Positions 10,744 through 22,830 of a DNA stretch of 64,000 bases are shown here, piece by piece. Within the stretch, counting starts at the first letter, position 1, and every line of letters begins with the position of its first letter. The notes under the pieces were generated by a model that was not told where the DNA came from, did not search any database, and worked only from the letters and a program-made list of their open reading frames with translations. Position numbers and translations under genes: made by a program. Source of the DNA: Cryptomeria japonica (taxonomy: Eukaryota > Streptophyta > Pinopsida > Cupressales > Cupressaceae); assembly GCF_030272615.1 (NCBI RefSeq), contig NC_081414.1, forward strand, positions 239,727,233 to 239,791,232, in the 5' to 3' direction.

Positions 10744-10927
10744 CCTTGACTTCAAATTTCCATGCCTTGGAATTCAACCTTCAATCTTGGGCGCTGGAAT
10801 AACCCTGTGGAGGAATTTTATTTGGAGGGAAAATTCCTTGACTTCAAATTTCCATGCCTTGGAATTCAACCTTCAATATTGGGTGTTGGAATGACCTTGT
10901 GGAGGATTTTTCTTTGGAAGGAAAATT
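10744..10927. repeat. 92-bp tandem duplication
   Basis: Two adjacent 92-bp units (10744-10835, 10836-10927) each start CCTTGACTTCAAATTTCCAT and differ at only a few sites. The GGAGG..AAAATTCC and TTGGGCGCTGG-type modules also recur around 14040-14190, on the other side of the inserted LTR. Confidence 0.9.
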
Positions 10928-12001
10928 CCTTCCCTTCCTTTGGTGCTCTGATGCACACTTGGGCGGAATTTCTATGTTGTGGAGGATTTCTATGCATTGG
11001 ACAAAATTCCATCATCCCCTGTTGGCATTAGATTGTCATTGATGTCAACAGTTGAGTTGATGCACTACTGGACAGTGATGTAGAGACTTCTATTGGACAA
11101 AGATGCAAAGATGATAAGTGCCACATAGAACAAGTGCAGCCTGACAGAGAATGTGCAAAGCGATAGCTTCACACCCATTGGTCAGAGATGCAAAGGCATT
11201 TAATCACAGGCCACAAAGAAGACAAAGAACACAATTGGAAGATTGCTTGGTTTTACATTTGGACAAAGAAGTCATAGGTCATAGTGTGGTGAAGCCATTG
11301 GACAAACAGGTTTAACTCAGAAAAAGTGCAGTTGTGGTTATGCATAATTCAACATGTTAGTCTCTTTTCATTTTGGGTCACATTTCATATGCTTTAGTTC
11401 AAAAAATGCCCGATCGACCGGTCAACCTTATTTTAGGCATCAAGTCTCACTTATCTCTAAAGGGGCCCTACCCTTGCTTTATCGGCTTATTGCCACCCGA
11501 TGGAAGTTTAACTCATTAGTTCTCATTTGTATTAAGTCTCGTTCCATTTGATCCCCAATCTCCGATAGTGTCGTGTCAAAGGGGTCCTCACAAGTCCCAT
11601 ATCGGTCGATCACACTTTTAGGATTTTTTCGCATAAACGTTTTGTTGTTCCATAATTCTTGTGGTGCTCGATAGCCTAACTCTTTAATGGAAGCAGTCCC
11701 ATAGTCGACAACTTGTGTGGTAAGAAAGAAACATGTGGACCCCATCTTGACCATGTTGTCTGCGGGTAGATGGGCATGTCGATAATGCTTGAGAAAAAGG
11801 GTTGCAGTAAATCCAACGTGATATCAACCACTTGAACAATCCAAAGGGCAATGCCACTGGCGCTCAAGCGGGGCTCCACGACATAGAGAAAAGAAGACTA
11901 TCAAAAAGATGCGTCGTCTCACCACGTGGCAAGCGCGCGTGAACTGTGGCCCAAATACCACTAAGAACAAGAGTAGATCAAACGACATGTTTTGCACCAC
12001 G

Positions 12002-12395
12002 CCCGCCATCCCGCAACAAGGAAGACTTAAGATAAAAGTCTCTGCTAATAGTTTCCACCGTGAAGAGTTTGTTGCCCCGCCATCCTGCAGCATGGAAGTT
12101 TGGAGAAAAGTGACTTTGCGGGGTAACATAAAAGTGAAGCAAATGGCGTCCCCCACTACCCTGCGATGACGAAGACATGAAAGAAATGGTCTCATGGGGT
12201 AAGAAAATCAAAGAAGTATGGAGTGCCCCGCTATCTCGCAGCAGGGAAGATAGAAGTGAGATGACCGTTCAGGAAAACAAAAAATGAAGAAAAGTGATGC
12301 ACATTGCTATCCCGCAGTCAAGAAGACAAATGAAAGATGATCTCGTGGGATAATGAAATGGAAGAAGGTGCGTAGCCCCGCCATCCTGCAGGTAT
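12002..12395. repeat. ~75-bp tandem array with CCCCGC/GCGGGG modules
   Basis: Six units headed by CCCCGCCATCCYGCAG-like sequence begin near 12002, 12075, 12151, 12227, 12302 and 12376, spacing 73-76 bp. Between the heads is the opposite-sense motif (CTCATGGGGTAA, CGTGGGATAA), so neighbouring modules can pair. The homologous LTR at 26740-29471 has the same kind of array at about 28245-28760. Confidence 0.8.
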
Positions 12396-13848
12396 ATTTT
12401 GCGATGATGAAAACACGATGGGTATCTCACCAAATGCCCACTCAGAAGTGGCCCACGTGGACAGTTGACCGAGTTTGACCCGATGGCATAAAGGGAGATG
12501 TTGAGGACATGGAGTATACAAGACGAATCAAATGTTTCTGACTGTGAATGGATGTTGCCTATTGATCAAATCTAATTGTCGAAGGAAGGAACAATTAAGG
12601 AAGGTGGTTGCATTAAATGTTTCTGCATAAAGAACACACAAATAATTAGTTGAGTGGCTCAAGAAGATCAAAAGATTTCCAGTAGACAAGATATTATTGC
12701 TATGGGAAGATCAAAAACCTCCAATTGACAAGACATCAATGCAATGGGTAGGTAGAGATTACTAAATATAGTAATCTGAATGTAGAGAATGACTAAAGAT
12801 GGAAGAAGGTGCATTGAATGATGGCAACCAATTGTTTGAAAGTTGCAGAAGATCAAGTCTTCATGCACGACAAGATATGTATTCAATTTCTGATCCTGGC
12901 AGGATGATTTTGTGTATAGAGGGTAGTTGAAGGATAGCTGAGGTTGCTGAAAGAAGAAAGGCAACATAAATGTGGACGGCTACCAGACTGGAATGATGAG
13001 ACAAGGTAGATCTTCCAGTGGCTCGAGAAGATTGTTTTTTATTTTATTTTCCTTTTGGAGGAAAATCTAGGTGTACGAAGATAACCACTAAGTGAAGCTA
13101 GTGGAAAAAGTGAAAAGTGGAGAAGAGTAGAGTTTAGTAGAGGAGGTGTGCAGGTGAAGAAGCTCTGCAAAAACAAAGGTTACATGATAGAGAGTGGAGA
13201 AGAGGGCCGAAGAGAGTTATTTTTGCAGCTGCAATAACACAATGGCAGTGTAAGCATAACATCGTAGAAGAGATAGAATGCTAAATGATCAGATGGTGAA
13301 GAGGAGATAAGAGGCGACTGAAAGCAAGAACAGAGAACAGACAAAGAAGAGTACAAAATTGAATAGCAGAGATCAAAGACCAGAGAGTGTAGAGCCGAGG
13401 CAGATAACATAGAAGGTTATATACACAGAGCATGGCAAAGAAAGAGGAATGATCAAAGTAGAAATCAAAGAGCTAGTTGCAGAGAGAAGTGGACAAAAGG
13501 CAGAGTGCAGGGATTGACAATAGAGATCAGAAAGCAGAGGACAAAGTTTGTGAGCAGAAAAGAATCAAGTCAATCTCAAGTGCAGAACAATTGTGAGTTA
13601 CAAAAACTTAATTTGTAACAAGGTACTCAACTGGTTAGTGTAATTTACTTATTGTAATCGTCTAAGTTGGTGCCCATAAATTCATAATCATCTAAGTTGG
13701 TGCTCAGATAGGGGTTTGGTGCCCATAAATGTGTAATCAATCTTTTACTTGTGAGGTTGGATTAGAGCAGTAGATTCTAGCAGCATTTCTCACCAAGGTT
13801 TTTCCCCACCATGGGTTTTCCTCGTATATCTTGTGTCGTGCTTGCCTT

Positions 13849-13871
13849 GTGTGTGTGTGTGTGTGTGTGTG
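13849..13871. repeat. (GT)11 microsatellite
   Basis: An uninterrupted GT run inside the family-A solo LTR. In the other copy the corresponding position (near 26870) holds only a short CA run, so this expanded after the copies separated. Confidence 0.95.
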
Positions 13872-15179
13872 CGCTAATGGGTTTAATATCTCTGCTCATA
13901 GTTTCTTGACTTCTGTTATTAATGTTTTAATTCATACAGTAAATTCAAGTTTTTAATTACCACTGATTCACGCCCCCTCTTAGTGGTCCATTTGTGTTCC
14001 TTTATACCCCCTGTTTGGCACCCAACCTCAAACATGGGTGGAAATTTGGCTTCATTCAGGAAAAGTCGCAATGGAGGAAAATTCCTCCATGGCCTCATTT
14101 TGGCGCCCACATGCATGTTTGGGCGGAGATTTGGTAGGGTGAAGGAAAATATGGTGTGGAGGAAACCCTCAATTTGGCACCCACCTTCTTTGAAAGCCAT
14201 TTACTGTCTTAGAAACTCATCCTTCTCGACTTAGCCACTTTGACCATTTTCGAACTGGGATGCCATTTTGGATTGAACTGATTTTCAATGCTTTCCACGT
14301 TTGGAATTGGAACTCATACTCAGCTGTTTTTTGATCGGTAGCCTTCTTTTCCAACTTTCCAGATTTAGACGATTCTTCAGGAATGTTCAGTCTTCAATGT
14401 TTTCTTGTGAAGAACCTGCCAAAAATAGACCTTCCCAAAATAGTAAGTGTTTCAAAATGTTAGGATTAGGGCAAAAGTGGACGCAAAGACACTAAAAATA
14501 GAAACTTACTAAATATAGTAAGTTTGATTTTTGGCAAAATTAGACCAATCTGGGAGACAATGAAATCCCTAAAAATAGAAACTTTGTAAAAATAGAAAAT
14601 TGCTTAGAATTCGCTCAAATTTCACTAGTAGGCTCCTTAAAGGGTCCCGATTACAATGTAATGTTCAGTTTTTCCAAAACCCTAAAGGAAAGGTCTCAAA
14701 TCCAAATCTGGAGGGCAAAACCCTAAAACGAACAAAACAGGCTCCGAACTTAGCCAAATTTACTCAAACGAATTGCAAACTTGATCAAATTGACCCCCAA
14801 ACACTTGCAAACCAAGAGGATTGACGAGATTGCCGCGAAAAGACCAAGAGGACCTAAAAAGTAGGGGGGACCCATTTGCAATGGGGCGATGTGTGAAAAC
14901 GTCACAACAAGGCCCAATAACAACACTTATTCAATCACTCTCTATTCACATCAGAATCTTAAACCGAATCTCCACAAATGATTTTGAAATCAACTACTTT
15001 AGGAGACATCGAAAACATCCATATCTACAAACCAAAATTGAAACTCTTCTCTATAGCACAATGGTGATCTTTGGATGAAACCACACTAGCCAGTTAGGGG
15101 GTTTTCATCCCCGAAGCCAACAACTCCAGGAGGGTTTTCATCCTCAAGAAGCTTTGGAAGAGCTCAAGTTCTCTCCAAC

Positions 15180-15545
15180 AACAAAGCAAAGAGAGCTCAT
15201 CTAGCTCTAAATCATCAAAAGAGGAGTAAGAACCTCCAACTCAGCTTGTTCGAAGGTCTACAAGGCATGGATAACCACTTAAAAGGTATTCACTTGATGA
15301 TTGGAGATGTATTTTTGCTTTGAATACTAGCATAGATGAGCCTAGGTTTATAGAAGAGGAATTAGGTATTAATGATACAAAATCTTGGAAAATTGCTATG
15401 GATGTAGAAATGGCAGTTTTGAAAAAGAATGATACATGGGATCTTGTACCATTGCCTTAAGGACGAAAACTCATTGGTCAAATAGGTGTTTAAGAAGAAG
15501 ATTGATCTAGATGGAGGTATTGAGAAGTATAAAGCAAGGTTCATT
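15180..15545 (+). pseudogene. Ty1/copia reverse-transcriptase N-terminal fragment
   Basis: The plus strand encodes the start of a copia RVT_2-type region: RRSTRHG, then LKRYSLDDW, ALNTSIDEPRFIEEELG, KSWKIAMDVEMAVLKKNDTW and DLVPLP, then after a stop and frameshifts the ...IEKYKARF segment. This is the usual integrase-RT junction followed by the first RT block (trial-residue change, W..AM..E...L..N.TW). Palm-domain motifs and the YVDD site are absent because homology ends near 15545. It is a dead 5' piece of pol without LTRs nearby. The Ser/Lys-rich DNA just before it (14930-15170) may be the variable linker. Confidence 0.75.
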
Positions 15546-15559
15546 TCCAAGTCTAAACT

Positions 15560-17730
15560 CTCCTATGAGCCATCAACCTCCTTTAATAAATTTTTTTGAG
15601 GCAAATAACCAATTGAAATTTTATTTTTTTTGCTTGCTAAGATCTTTTTAGAGAATTAATATTATTTTTCTTGTGCAAAGTCTCCCAAACCTAAGTATCC
15701 AGCTTAAAACACATCTCAACACTTTTTCAATGAGCTATTGCACTAAGTTGTTCATTTATTATTATTCAACATTAGACAACTTAAGTGAATTATTAATTAA
15801 TAGTTTAATAACTAACCCAAGTTGCGAAAGGAATTGAAATGGCATAGAAATCAAATTCTTACTGAAGACTTGGGATGATGATCAGAGGCAACTAGGTGAC
15901 TTACTAAAAATGGTCTGCTCCACCAAGTAGTCTGGAGAGCTCTTAAAAGATCAGAAACTGATTCTGAAAGCATCTCTAGACTTACCAAGGCCAACTGAAC
16001 TCGTTGCCAACAACAATAACTCTACAAGACTGAACCTGTTTCCTTCATTAACCTTGCTAAAAATGGCGACATTACAGATTTGAAGGGTTTTCCTGCCAAA
16101 AAGGACAAGGGATAGGGGAACAAGGATTTGGGGATGGCAAAAAAATATTATTCTAGGCACAAAAGGGGTATAACTATTAAAATAGTAAAAGAAATTGATT
16201 TTTAAATTTTAAAATACAAATAAATCATTAAATATAAAATATTTTAAGGTAAGCTAAAAATAGCTGAAATTTGGAAGACATTTGTGAAAAATAAATTCAC
16301 GAAAAACACAACATGCAGAATTCCTTTCAAGCAAATATAACAAGGACTATTGTACTTCAATGATAGAGAATTTTGTGTGGTCGATTAATGTTAAGAGAAA
16401 GTAGGTCAATCCTATGTCACTGTCAAAAAAACTAATAACCTGTGCATATGGCAGCAAGACAGTAAATTTTTTTTTGGTTTTCTTTTTAATTTCTAGGTTT
16501 TTCAAGTATGGCTCTTTGACATATGGCTGATAGAGGATGGACATAAATGTGCCTACAATTAACATGCATATACAAGAATTGCCATGCTAATATGTATCTA
16601 CAGAATATAAATTTAATAAGAAAGAAAAATATATTAATGTCCACAAATGACTAAAAATAGATCAAGGGGACAAGAACATACAATAGCAAAAGACTAGGGA
16701 AGAAAGGGCCGTAGACACAAAGCTAAAAAAAAGAGACCTGCAAACTAGCTCAATTATAAATAGAAAATAAGGGGGAGAAACTCACAAAACAATAGAAATA
16801 GAAGGCCACCCATATGGGGATCCCAAAACCTCAGGTGTTGGTGTTCAGTAATGCATTGGAGGAGCCAACAATGTTATTATTTATCATTATAGGAGTACCA
16901 ATGCAGAGTCTGAAAAAGCTAGTTGGGGAAATCGCAGGGTGAAGGCATCCAGGCTGGACAATTGTAGGAGGCATTCAATTCTACAAAGGACCAATCCCAA
17001 CATTTAAGGCCAAAGAACCACTGGTAGTTAGAATAACAATTGTTATGTGAGCTTGCCCCTGAGATCTGTGCCATGGAAGAGGGATGGGATGTGAGAGGGT
17101 CCTTGACAGCAAGAAGAGATAGAGCCATGACTATCAGAGAGTGAGAGCCAAGCCTCCAATGAACCATAACTATAGTAGATTGCAAGGATAAGCAATGCTT
17201 CGCCAATCTGTATGCATCCATACTTGATTCAGTAGTATCCAAAGGGTGCTTAATGCCTCCAACATTCATAGAGCATAACACATAAATGCTCTAACCACAC
17301 CCTACATTACTTGATACAGGAGATCAAGAAAACAAAGGATGATACAAGATCAAGATCAAATAGATGCAAACAGGGTAGCACTAAAAGGTCAAAATTGTGT
17401 TACAAAACTGAAAATCTCAAGGTCTTGGCAAAACATGGCATCAATAAAGAATCAGAAAAATTATTGGGTAAAATACTAAATCAAAGAACTTTGGAAATTA
17501 AAACAGACGTTATAAAACAACTGCAAATGCCTTATTAGATGACAATGGACTCCAATTTTGCATGTATTAAAAATATGCTTGCTTGAAATTTGTTTGTTGT
17601 GTATCAAAGTCTACTAGTTTTTTGATACTCCTAATTTCTATCTTACCATAGATTTGTTGAAATAAGCATGTTTTGTTATTTCATTTGAAACAGTCTATAT
17701 TAAAGATATTAGTTTTCCACAACCCATATT
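15560..17730. other. Long stretch with no supportable gene
   Basis: AT-rich, stop-dense DNA. The longest frames (minus 17281-16919, 120 codons; plus 17311-17538) match nothing I recognise and have no promoter or splice context. Poly(A) and poly(T) runs near 16460 and 16730 suggest old retroposons, but no boundaries could be drawn. Confidence 0.4.
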
Positions 17731-17732
17731 AG

Positions 17733-17801
17733 TAATTATGCTCGCTTCTGGTTTTGATTGTGTGTGTTTGTTTGCATCAAAACCAGAAGCGAGCATAATT
17801 A
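17733..17801. repeat. Perfect 26-bp inverted repeat (hairpin) with 17-base TG-rich loop
   Basis: Left arm 17733-17758 (TAATTATGCTCGCTTCTGG...) is exactly complementary to 17776-17801 over all 26 bases. The loop is 17759-17775, a TG-rich run. Surrounding DNA shows no gene. Confidence 0.95.
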
Positions 17802-18949
17802 GTCTATATTGTTGTATCTTTTATTATTTTATTTTGCAGTTCATAATGTTACTTGATTCTTGAAGTACAATTTCAATGCCAGGTTGGCAAGCATGGTTTC
17901 TTGACATTTTGTTTGTCTACTTCTAATTATAAAACACTATGGGAACCTTCTCTACAACCTCAACAGTGTTCGATGAATGTTTTGTTTATCAAACATTTTT
18001 TTATTCATCCTTTTCAGTAATTGTTTTGAAAGCTCATTCCAATAAATTAGTTGTATTTGCCAAAGACATTCAGATAGCATCTGAACATGAATGTTTAGTT
18101 AGCAACACTATTACCTAGAGAAGATGACCTTGTGGGATTGACCACTAGCTAGATGAGCAAGATTGTCAAGACACATTTTTTTATAAATTTATTTACTTTA
18201 AATTGTATCTGTTTCTAAGGACTAAGGTTATTCTGGTGATTGTATTTATGCAGGTCCACGAATACAAATCCCCAGGGCATTTAGATGGTGTTTGTGTGGG
18301 GCAGTTTCAGGGAGCTGTAGCTCAGCTTTGCTTGTTCACCTTTTTCTACCTGAATGTGAGCCACAAAATATAGCTGCATATGACAAACATGCTTCTTGAA
18401 GATGCGACCAGTTCAGTGTCCTGTACTATTATTATCCATCATTTCAACTTATACAATAGAACCAATAATTTTTCTCTGTTGGATCAAAATTTAAATGTTA
18501 AGATTTAATCACCGTACCAGCTATCAGGTGTTGCTGAAGTTCTATTAGAGTGAAGAGTGTTAGTGTGGTGGATGTATCTCATTCTTTAAATATTAATACA
18601 TACTTCCATTTTTTATGTGGCATTTTTTCAAAAATATCTCTTCGTAAATCTTGTGTTGATATGGATTTTTTTAATTTTAATCTCATTACTAATTTTTTCA
18701 ATTACTAATTTATTCAATCACATAATAATCCTATGGTAATCCTAATCTAAAGAAAAAAGATCTCATATTTGCATACATGTAGAATATTTTATTGCAGTAG
18801 TTTCACCCTATTTCTCAACATTTGGTATCTAATCTAATGGCTCTACATAGAGGGGGATTCTTTTCTTTTAAGCATTGACGATATTTTGGCTATAGTGGAA
18901 GCTTTTACATTATTTGAATTTGCAAATATAAGAGAATGACTGAAAACCA

Positions 18950-19795
18950 TGGCTTTTACTTCTCATATGGATATTGATAAATTCAATAATACTCAATACA
19001 AGATGTGAAAGTTGAAGATGAAAGATCTCCTTAAAGAAAAATATCAGTGGTTTCTTGTTTCACAAGAAAAGATGCCATCTAATATGTTTGATGAATATTG
19101 GTCAAAAATAAAGAAGGCGGCATGAGGAACCATATGGTTGTGTCTTGTACTTTATGTCGTCTTGAATGTATATAAGGAGACTTACCACATACAAGTTGTG
19201 GAAGAAAATAGGTAAATATCTCTCAAACCAAAAGTCTTACAAATTATATCTCAAAAGATGGTTATATTTATTGAAAATAAAAATGATGATTCTATTGTAG
19301 ACCATTTAAATGTTTAATTTAATTTTAATTCAAATTTATTTTGTAGATGTTAAGTTGGAAGAGGAAGATAAAGACATCTTATTACTTTGTATTTACATAA
19401 TACTTGGCAAATCCAATTGTTGTCATTAGTGGTCGTGTGGTGTATTGTTGTCATTTTAGTGGTAGTGTGGTGTAGAGCCAAAAATGGACAATCTTATTGC
19501 TACTCTTCTTTTAGAGACGATGAGAAGGAAATCCATGAAATAAGGCTTAAAAAATGTTTTCCATGTACCAAAAAAAAGTCTAGAGAAAAAGGAGGGCCTA
19601 ACAGTGACAAGAAGAAAGAGAAATTGAAATCTAAAAGATGTTCTAAAATCCTAGGGAAGAGCATAGTAAAGTGCTGGAATTGTAACAAGAGGAGACATGT
19701 GAAGAAGGACTGCAAAAGTAAAAAAAAGGGTTTAGGTTCCTCCACAAAAAGTATTTTGATGATGGTGATAATGATACTTCATTTAATTTTTTGAT
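18950..19795 (+). pseudogene. copia gag with zinc knuckle
   Basis: After a few broken gag frames (IDKFNNTQYKM, DEYWSKIKKA) an open frame at 19387-19794 encodes a Lys-rich tail with the zinc knuckle CWNCNKRRHVKKDC at 19672-19713. It fits CX2CX4HX4C, the retroviral nucleocapsid pattern, although the usual glycine before His is Arg. Gag would bind and package the element RNA in the cytoplasm. The upstream capsid part has many stops. The frame starts inside gag, so the ATG at 19387 is not the true start. Confidence 0.7.
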
Positions 19796-19804
19796 AATAC
19801 TATA

Positions 19805-20990
19805 ATTGATGATGTCTGGCTTATCGATTCAAGTTTCTTCTATCATATGAATCCTCACAAAGCATGATTTTTAATAAATACAACTTCTGATGCAAGAAAG
19901 ACTTTCCTTGGACACACCAATACCAAGTAGATTGTTGGTAAGGGGAAAGATACAATTGTGTTTCAATGATGAAAGGGTTAAATATTTCAATCATAATTTG
20001 TACATTCCAATTCTTGTAAAAAATTTACTAACGATTTTTTTGTGCATGTGTTGTTCAACAAGTCTAGTTGGAAGTTGGTAAAAGGGAAAAATGGTGGTTG
20101 CTAGAGGATCTCATATTAGGACTCTTTGTGTTTAAATGCCTCCAAATTTGGTAGTTCTACCAATATAAATAGAACTAAATATTCATGTATGTTTGTGGCA
20201 CCAACAATTGGATCACAGACGTGAAAAAGATCTAAATGACATTATTCATATAAAGTTAGTTAACATTTTTTATTTTATTTTATTTTTATTTTTTTAATTC
20301 TATTGGTAAAAATAGATCTTGTGAGCATTGACTGCTTCAAAATTGAATAAGAGATCATTAAAAGTCATTCATTTGGACGTGTTTGGTTCATTGGATGTTG
20401 GTTCTATGAGTGTTTTTTTATGTTATATTCATTGATGATGTCTTTAGATACACATAGATTTATTTTGTGTTTAAAATAAATAAAAATTAGTAGATTTAAA
20501 TAATTGAAAGCCTAAGCAAAAAAATTATAAGATAAGGGTGTTGAGATCTAACAATTGTAGGGAATAATGTTCCTATAAGTTTGACAAATCATGTAAGTAT
20601 GCATGTGGTTTAGTAGAAGACTACACCTTATACTCTTCAACAAAATGGGGTTAAAATGGGATAAACTAAACCTTAATGGAAAAGTTAGAGGTATGCTTAG
20701 TGGTACACATCAAGATCGATATTTTTTTATAGAGGATGTAAGTACTTGTAATTTTATCAATTGATCTTTGTTTAGCTCTTGCTAATAAAACTCCTTATAA
20801 AGTGTGAACAAGTAAAAATCCTCTAATTTCACATTTAAGGATATTTGGTTGTGATGCTTGTGTTTATGTTCCTCAAAACAAGGATCTAAATTGGATCCAA
20901 AATCTAAAAAAATACGTTTTCATTAGTTACAATGAGAATGTTAAAGGCTATAAGCTTTAGAATCCTCTAGCCTACAACATATTTTCTTAA
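19805..20990 (+). pseudogene. copia protease and integrase remnants
   Basis: At 19810-20040 the reading DDVWLIDSSFFYHMNPH is the copia protease start (normally W..DSGA..H), with the catalytic DSG/A changed to DSS, followed by the expected ..YIPILVKNLLTI. An integrase HHCC-type motif (LWHQQLDHR) lies near 20195. Core fragments follow at 20360-20720: VIHLDVFG, LRSNNC for the usual LRSDNGGE, and TLYSSTKWG..NGIN*TLMEK for the PQQNG..ER.NRTL block. Catalytic residues are partly replaced, so the enzymes are dead. Confidence 0.65.
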
Positions 20991-21419
20991 GTGATGTTAT
21001 TATGATAGAGTTAAGAGATTATTCAAGCAAAGGACAACCAAAAGAAAAGGAATGAACAAAATGCACTTTGAAACAAAAATAAAACTAGTATGAAGATGCA
21101 TATATGGAAGAATAATTAGATGGACTAAAGGAAGGAAAATAAAAAGAGGGTTTAGATGAGACTTTAGATGATGATGTGTAGGATGAGCACACAAATAAAA
21201 ACCATAGCCAATAATCCTACCTTGAGGAATTCCATGAGAATAAAATCTAGTTGACAAGTATAACCCACTAGATTGTTGTTGTATATTTACTTTGTTAAGT
21301 ACTAATAATGATCTTAGATATTTTAAGGATTCTCTCCCTTTGGAGGATAGTATGTCTTGGATGCAAGTCATATAAGAAGAGATGATGGGCTTAGGCACTT
21401 GTGATACTTGATAACTTGT

Positions 21420-22830
21420 TAGTTTGTTTGAGGGAAGAAAGTCTATTGGTTACGAGTGGGTGTACAAATATAGATTGTGTACTAGATAGTCATTTAGAGT
21501 GATATAACACTAGATTGATAGGCAAGGACTACTCCTAGAGAGTATTTATTTTACTTATTTTTTCTCTATTGTTGCTAAGTTATATTTTTTTTTATCTATT
21601 ACTACAACTTGTGATTTTGAGATTGAGTAAATAGATGTTAAAATTGCTTTCCTGCATGTGGATCTTAAGGAAAATATTTATATTCTATAACTTGATGGTT
21701 TTGTTTTGGAAGGGAAGAAATAGTTGGTTTGTAGGTTGAAACGATCATTGTGTGGTCTAAAATAGTTACCCAGAATGTGATACCTAAAGTTTGATACTTT
21801 TTCATTGAAAATAGGTTTTGTTAGGAGCAAAGAAGATCACCATGTTTATTTTTAGATAACTGATGATCAAATATGAATCATCATCTTGTATGTATATTAT
21901 ATGTTGTTATTGATAACATTAAAGTGATGATTGGGGTGTTGCGAAATATATTCTTGGGATGGAGATCAACAAAGATCAGGTACACAAAGTTTTGATTGAG
22001 TCAAAGTATGTGGGTACTATTTTTTGACAATTCAATATGCATGATTGCAAACCAGTTAGTATTCTTTTTATCTTACTTTAGACACATGCCCTAAATTAGA
22101 TGATGATTTTGATGGAATTTCTAGTGTTTCTAATAATACTGTCATTCATACTTTGATACATGCAATGATTTACACAAAACCAAATATTTTCCAAGTAATG
22201 GGAGTTTTGAGAAAGTCTATCTAATCCTAATAAAGAGCATTGTAATTTTGTTACAATGGGATTTGTATATCTACGTGGAACTTCTAATTACTCTTGTATT
22301 CTCATGTGTTACTAATGATGCGAACAAGTCATTGTACATATAGGGATTTGTTCATGTAGATTGGGCAGGTAACTTGGATAATTAAAGGTCCACTAGCAAT
22401 ATTGTCTTTGTTTCGAAGTAATTATGAGTTGAAAGGAAAAAGGGAATCCTACAGTTGCTTTGGCCATCGTAGAAGTAGAGTATATGACTACTACATATTC
22501 TCTAGGGAGACGGTTTTGTTTTAGATATTGGGTACAAGTATTAGCTTTGGTTGCAATATAATTAGAATTAGATGTGACAATTAGAGTGCTATTTTTTGGT
22601 CAAGAATCCCATGTATCATGATCATACTAAGCATATTGATGTTCAATGTTGTTGTGTGTGAGAAATGATTGAGAATGGTAAGGTTTTGTTAGAGAAGTAT
22701 GTCACTCTAGATAATGTTGCATATTATTTTTTCAAAGATAGTGACCATAGATAAGTTTTCTTGGCTCAAGAAGGCCATGGGATTCGATATTTATACTTAA
22801 CTATATTTATTTTACCTATGGATGCATTTG
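21420..22830 (+). pseudogene. copia reverse transcriptase and RNase H remnants
   Basis: RT blocks survive in shifting frames: LIGKDYS*RVF near 21510, QLVILRLSK*MLKLLS.MW near 21610, and the palm end AKYILGMEINKDQVHK at about 21940. The YVDD catalytic site is no longer intact. RNase H follows: VHVDWAGNLDN*RSTSNIVF near 22350 and KHIDVQCC..EMIENGK near 22630 match the copia D..WAGD..DRRST and KHIDI..HF..E blocks. The RNase H part from 22268 is repeated downstream. Confidence 0.7.

Larger units (their letters stand above)
11020..14003 (+). mobile_element. Solo LTR (family A), copy 1
   Basis: It starts TGTTGGCATTAGATTGTCAT and ends ...GATTCACGCCCCCTCTTAGTGG...GTGTTCCTTT. The same two ends, in reverse, bound 26740-29471, and the sequences between are clearly homologous, which defines the unit. 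Flanks ATCCC (11014-11018) and ATACC (14004-14008) could be an imperfect 5-bp target duplication. No internal retroviral genes lie next to it. Inside are a 75-bp repeat array (12002-12395) and a (GT)11 microsatellite. It inserted into the older LTR spanning 8677-14909. Confidence 0.75.
8677..14909 (-). mobile_element. Probable solo LTR, split by a nested solo LTR
   Basis: The minus strand begins TGTTGTGACGTTTTCACAC at 14909 and ends ...CACGTCAACA at 8677. The ends form an imperfect inverted repeat (TGTTG..ACG). Flanks GGGCC (8672-8676) and AGGCC (14910-14914) resemble a 5-bp target duplication with one change. Subtracting the inserted LTR at 11020-14003 leaves about 3.2 kb. A TATAAAG box lies near 9460-9467 (minus). 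No coding region is convincing: the 137-codon minus ORF at 9797-10210 is a low-complexity Lys/Ser-rich reading of LTR sequence. The start motif is shared with the element ending at 5022. Confidence 0.6.

Noticed and set aside
11824-12211. Overlapping minus ORFs of 77-123 codons
   Set aside because: Products of the GC-rich 75-bp array in the family-A LTR.
12000-12400. CRISPR-like array
   Set aside because: Direct repeats are long, imperfect and have related spacers; this is a plant LTR minisatellite, not short identical repeats with unique spacers.
16919-17281. 120-codon minus ORF
   Set aside because: No recognised domain, no splice or promoter context, and length is compatible with chance.
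18290-18345. tRNA-like GGGAGCTGTAGCTCAG segment
   Set aside because: Resembles a D-arm start only; no anticodon arm, T arm or acceptor pairing follows.
18250-18370. Exon-like block after a TTATGCAG acceptor-like site (VHEYKSPGHLDGVCVGQF)
   Set aside because: Open for only about 40 codons with no partner exon and no known similarity; too little to call.
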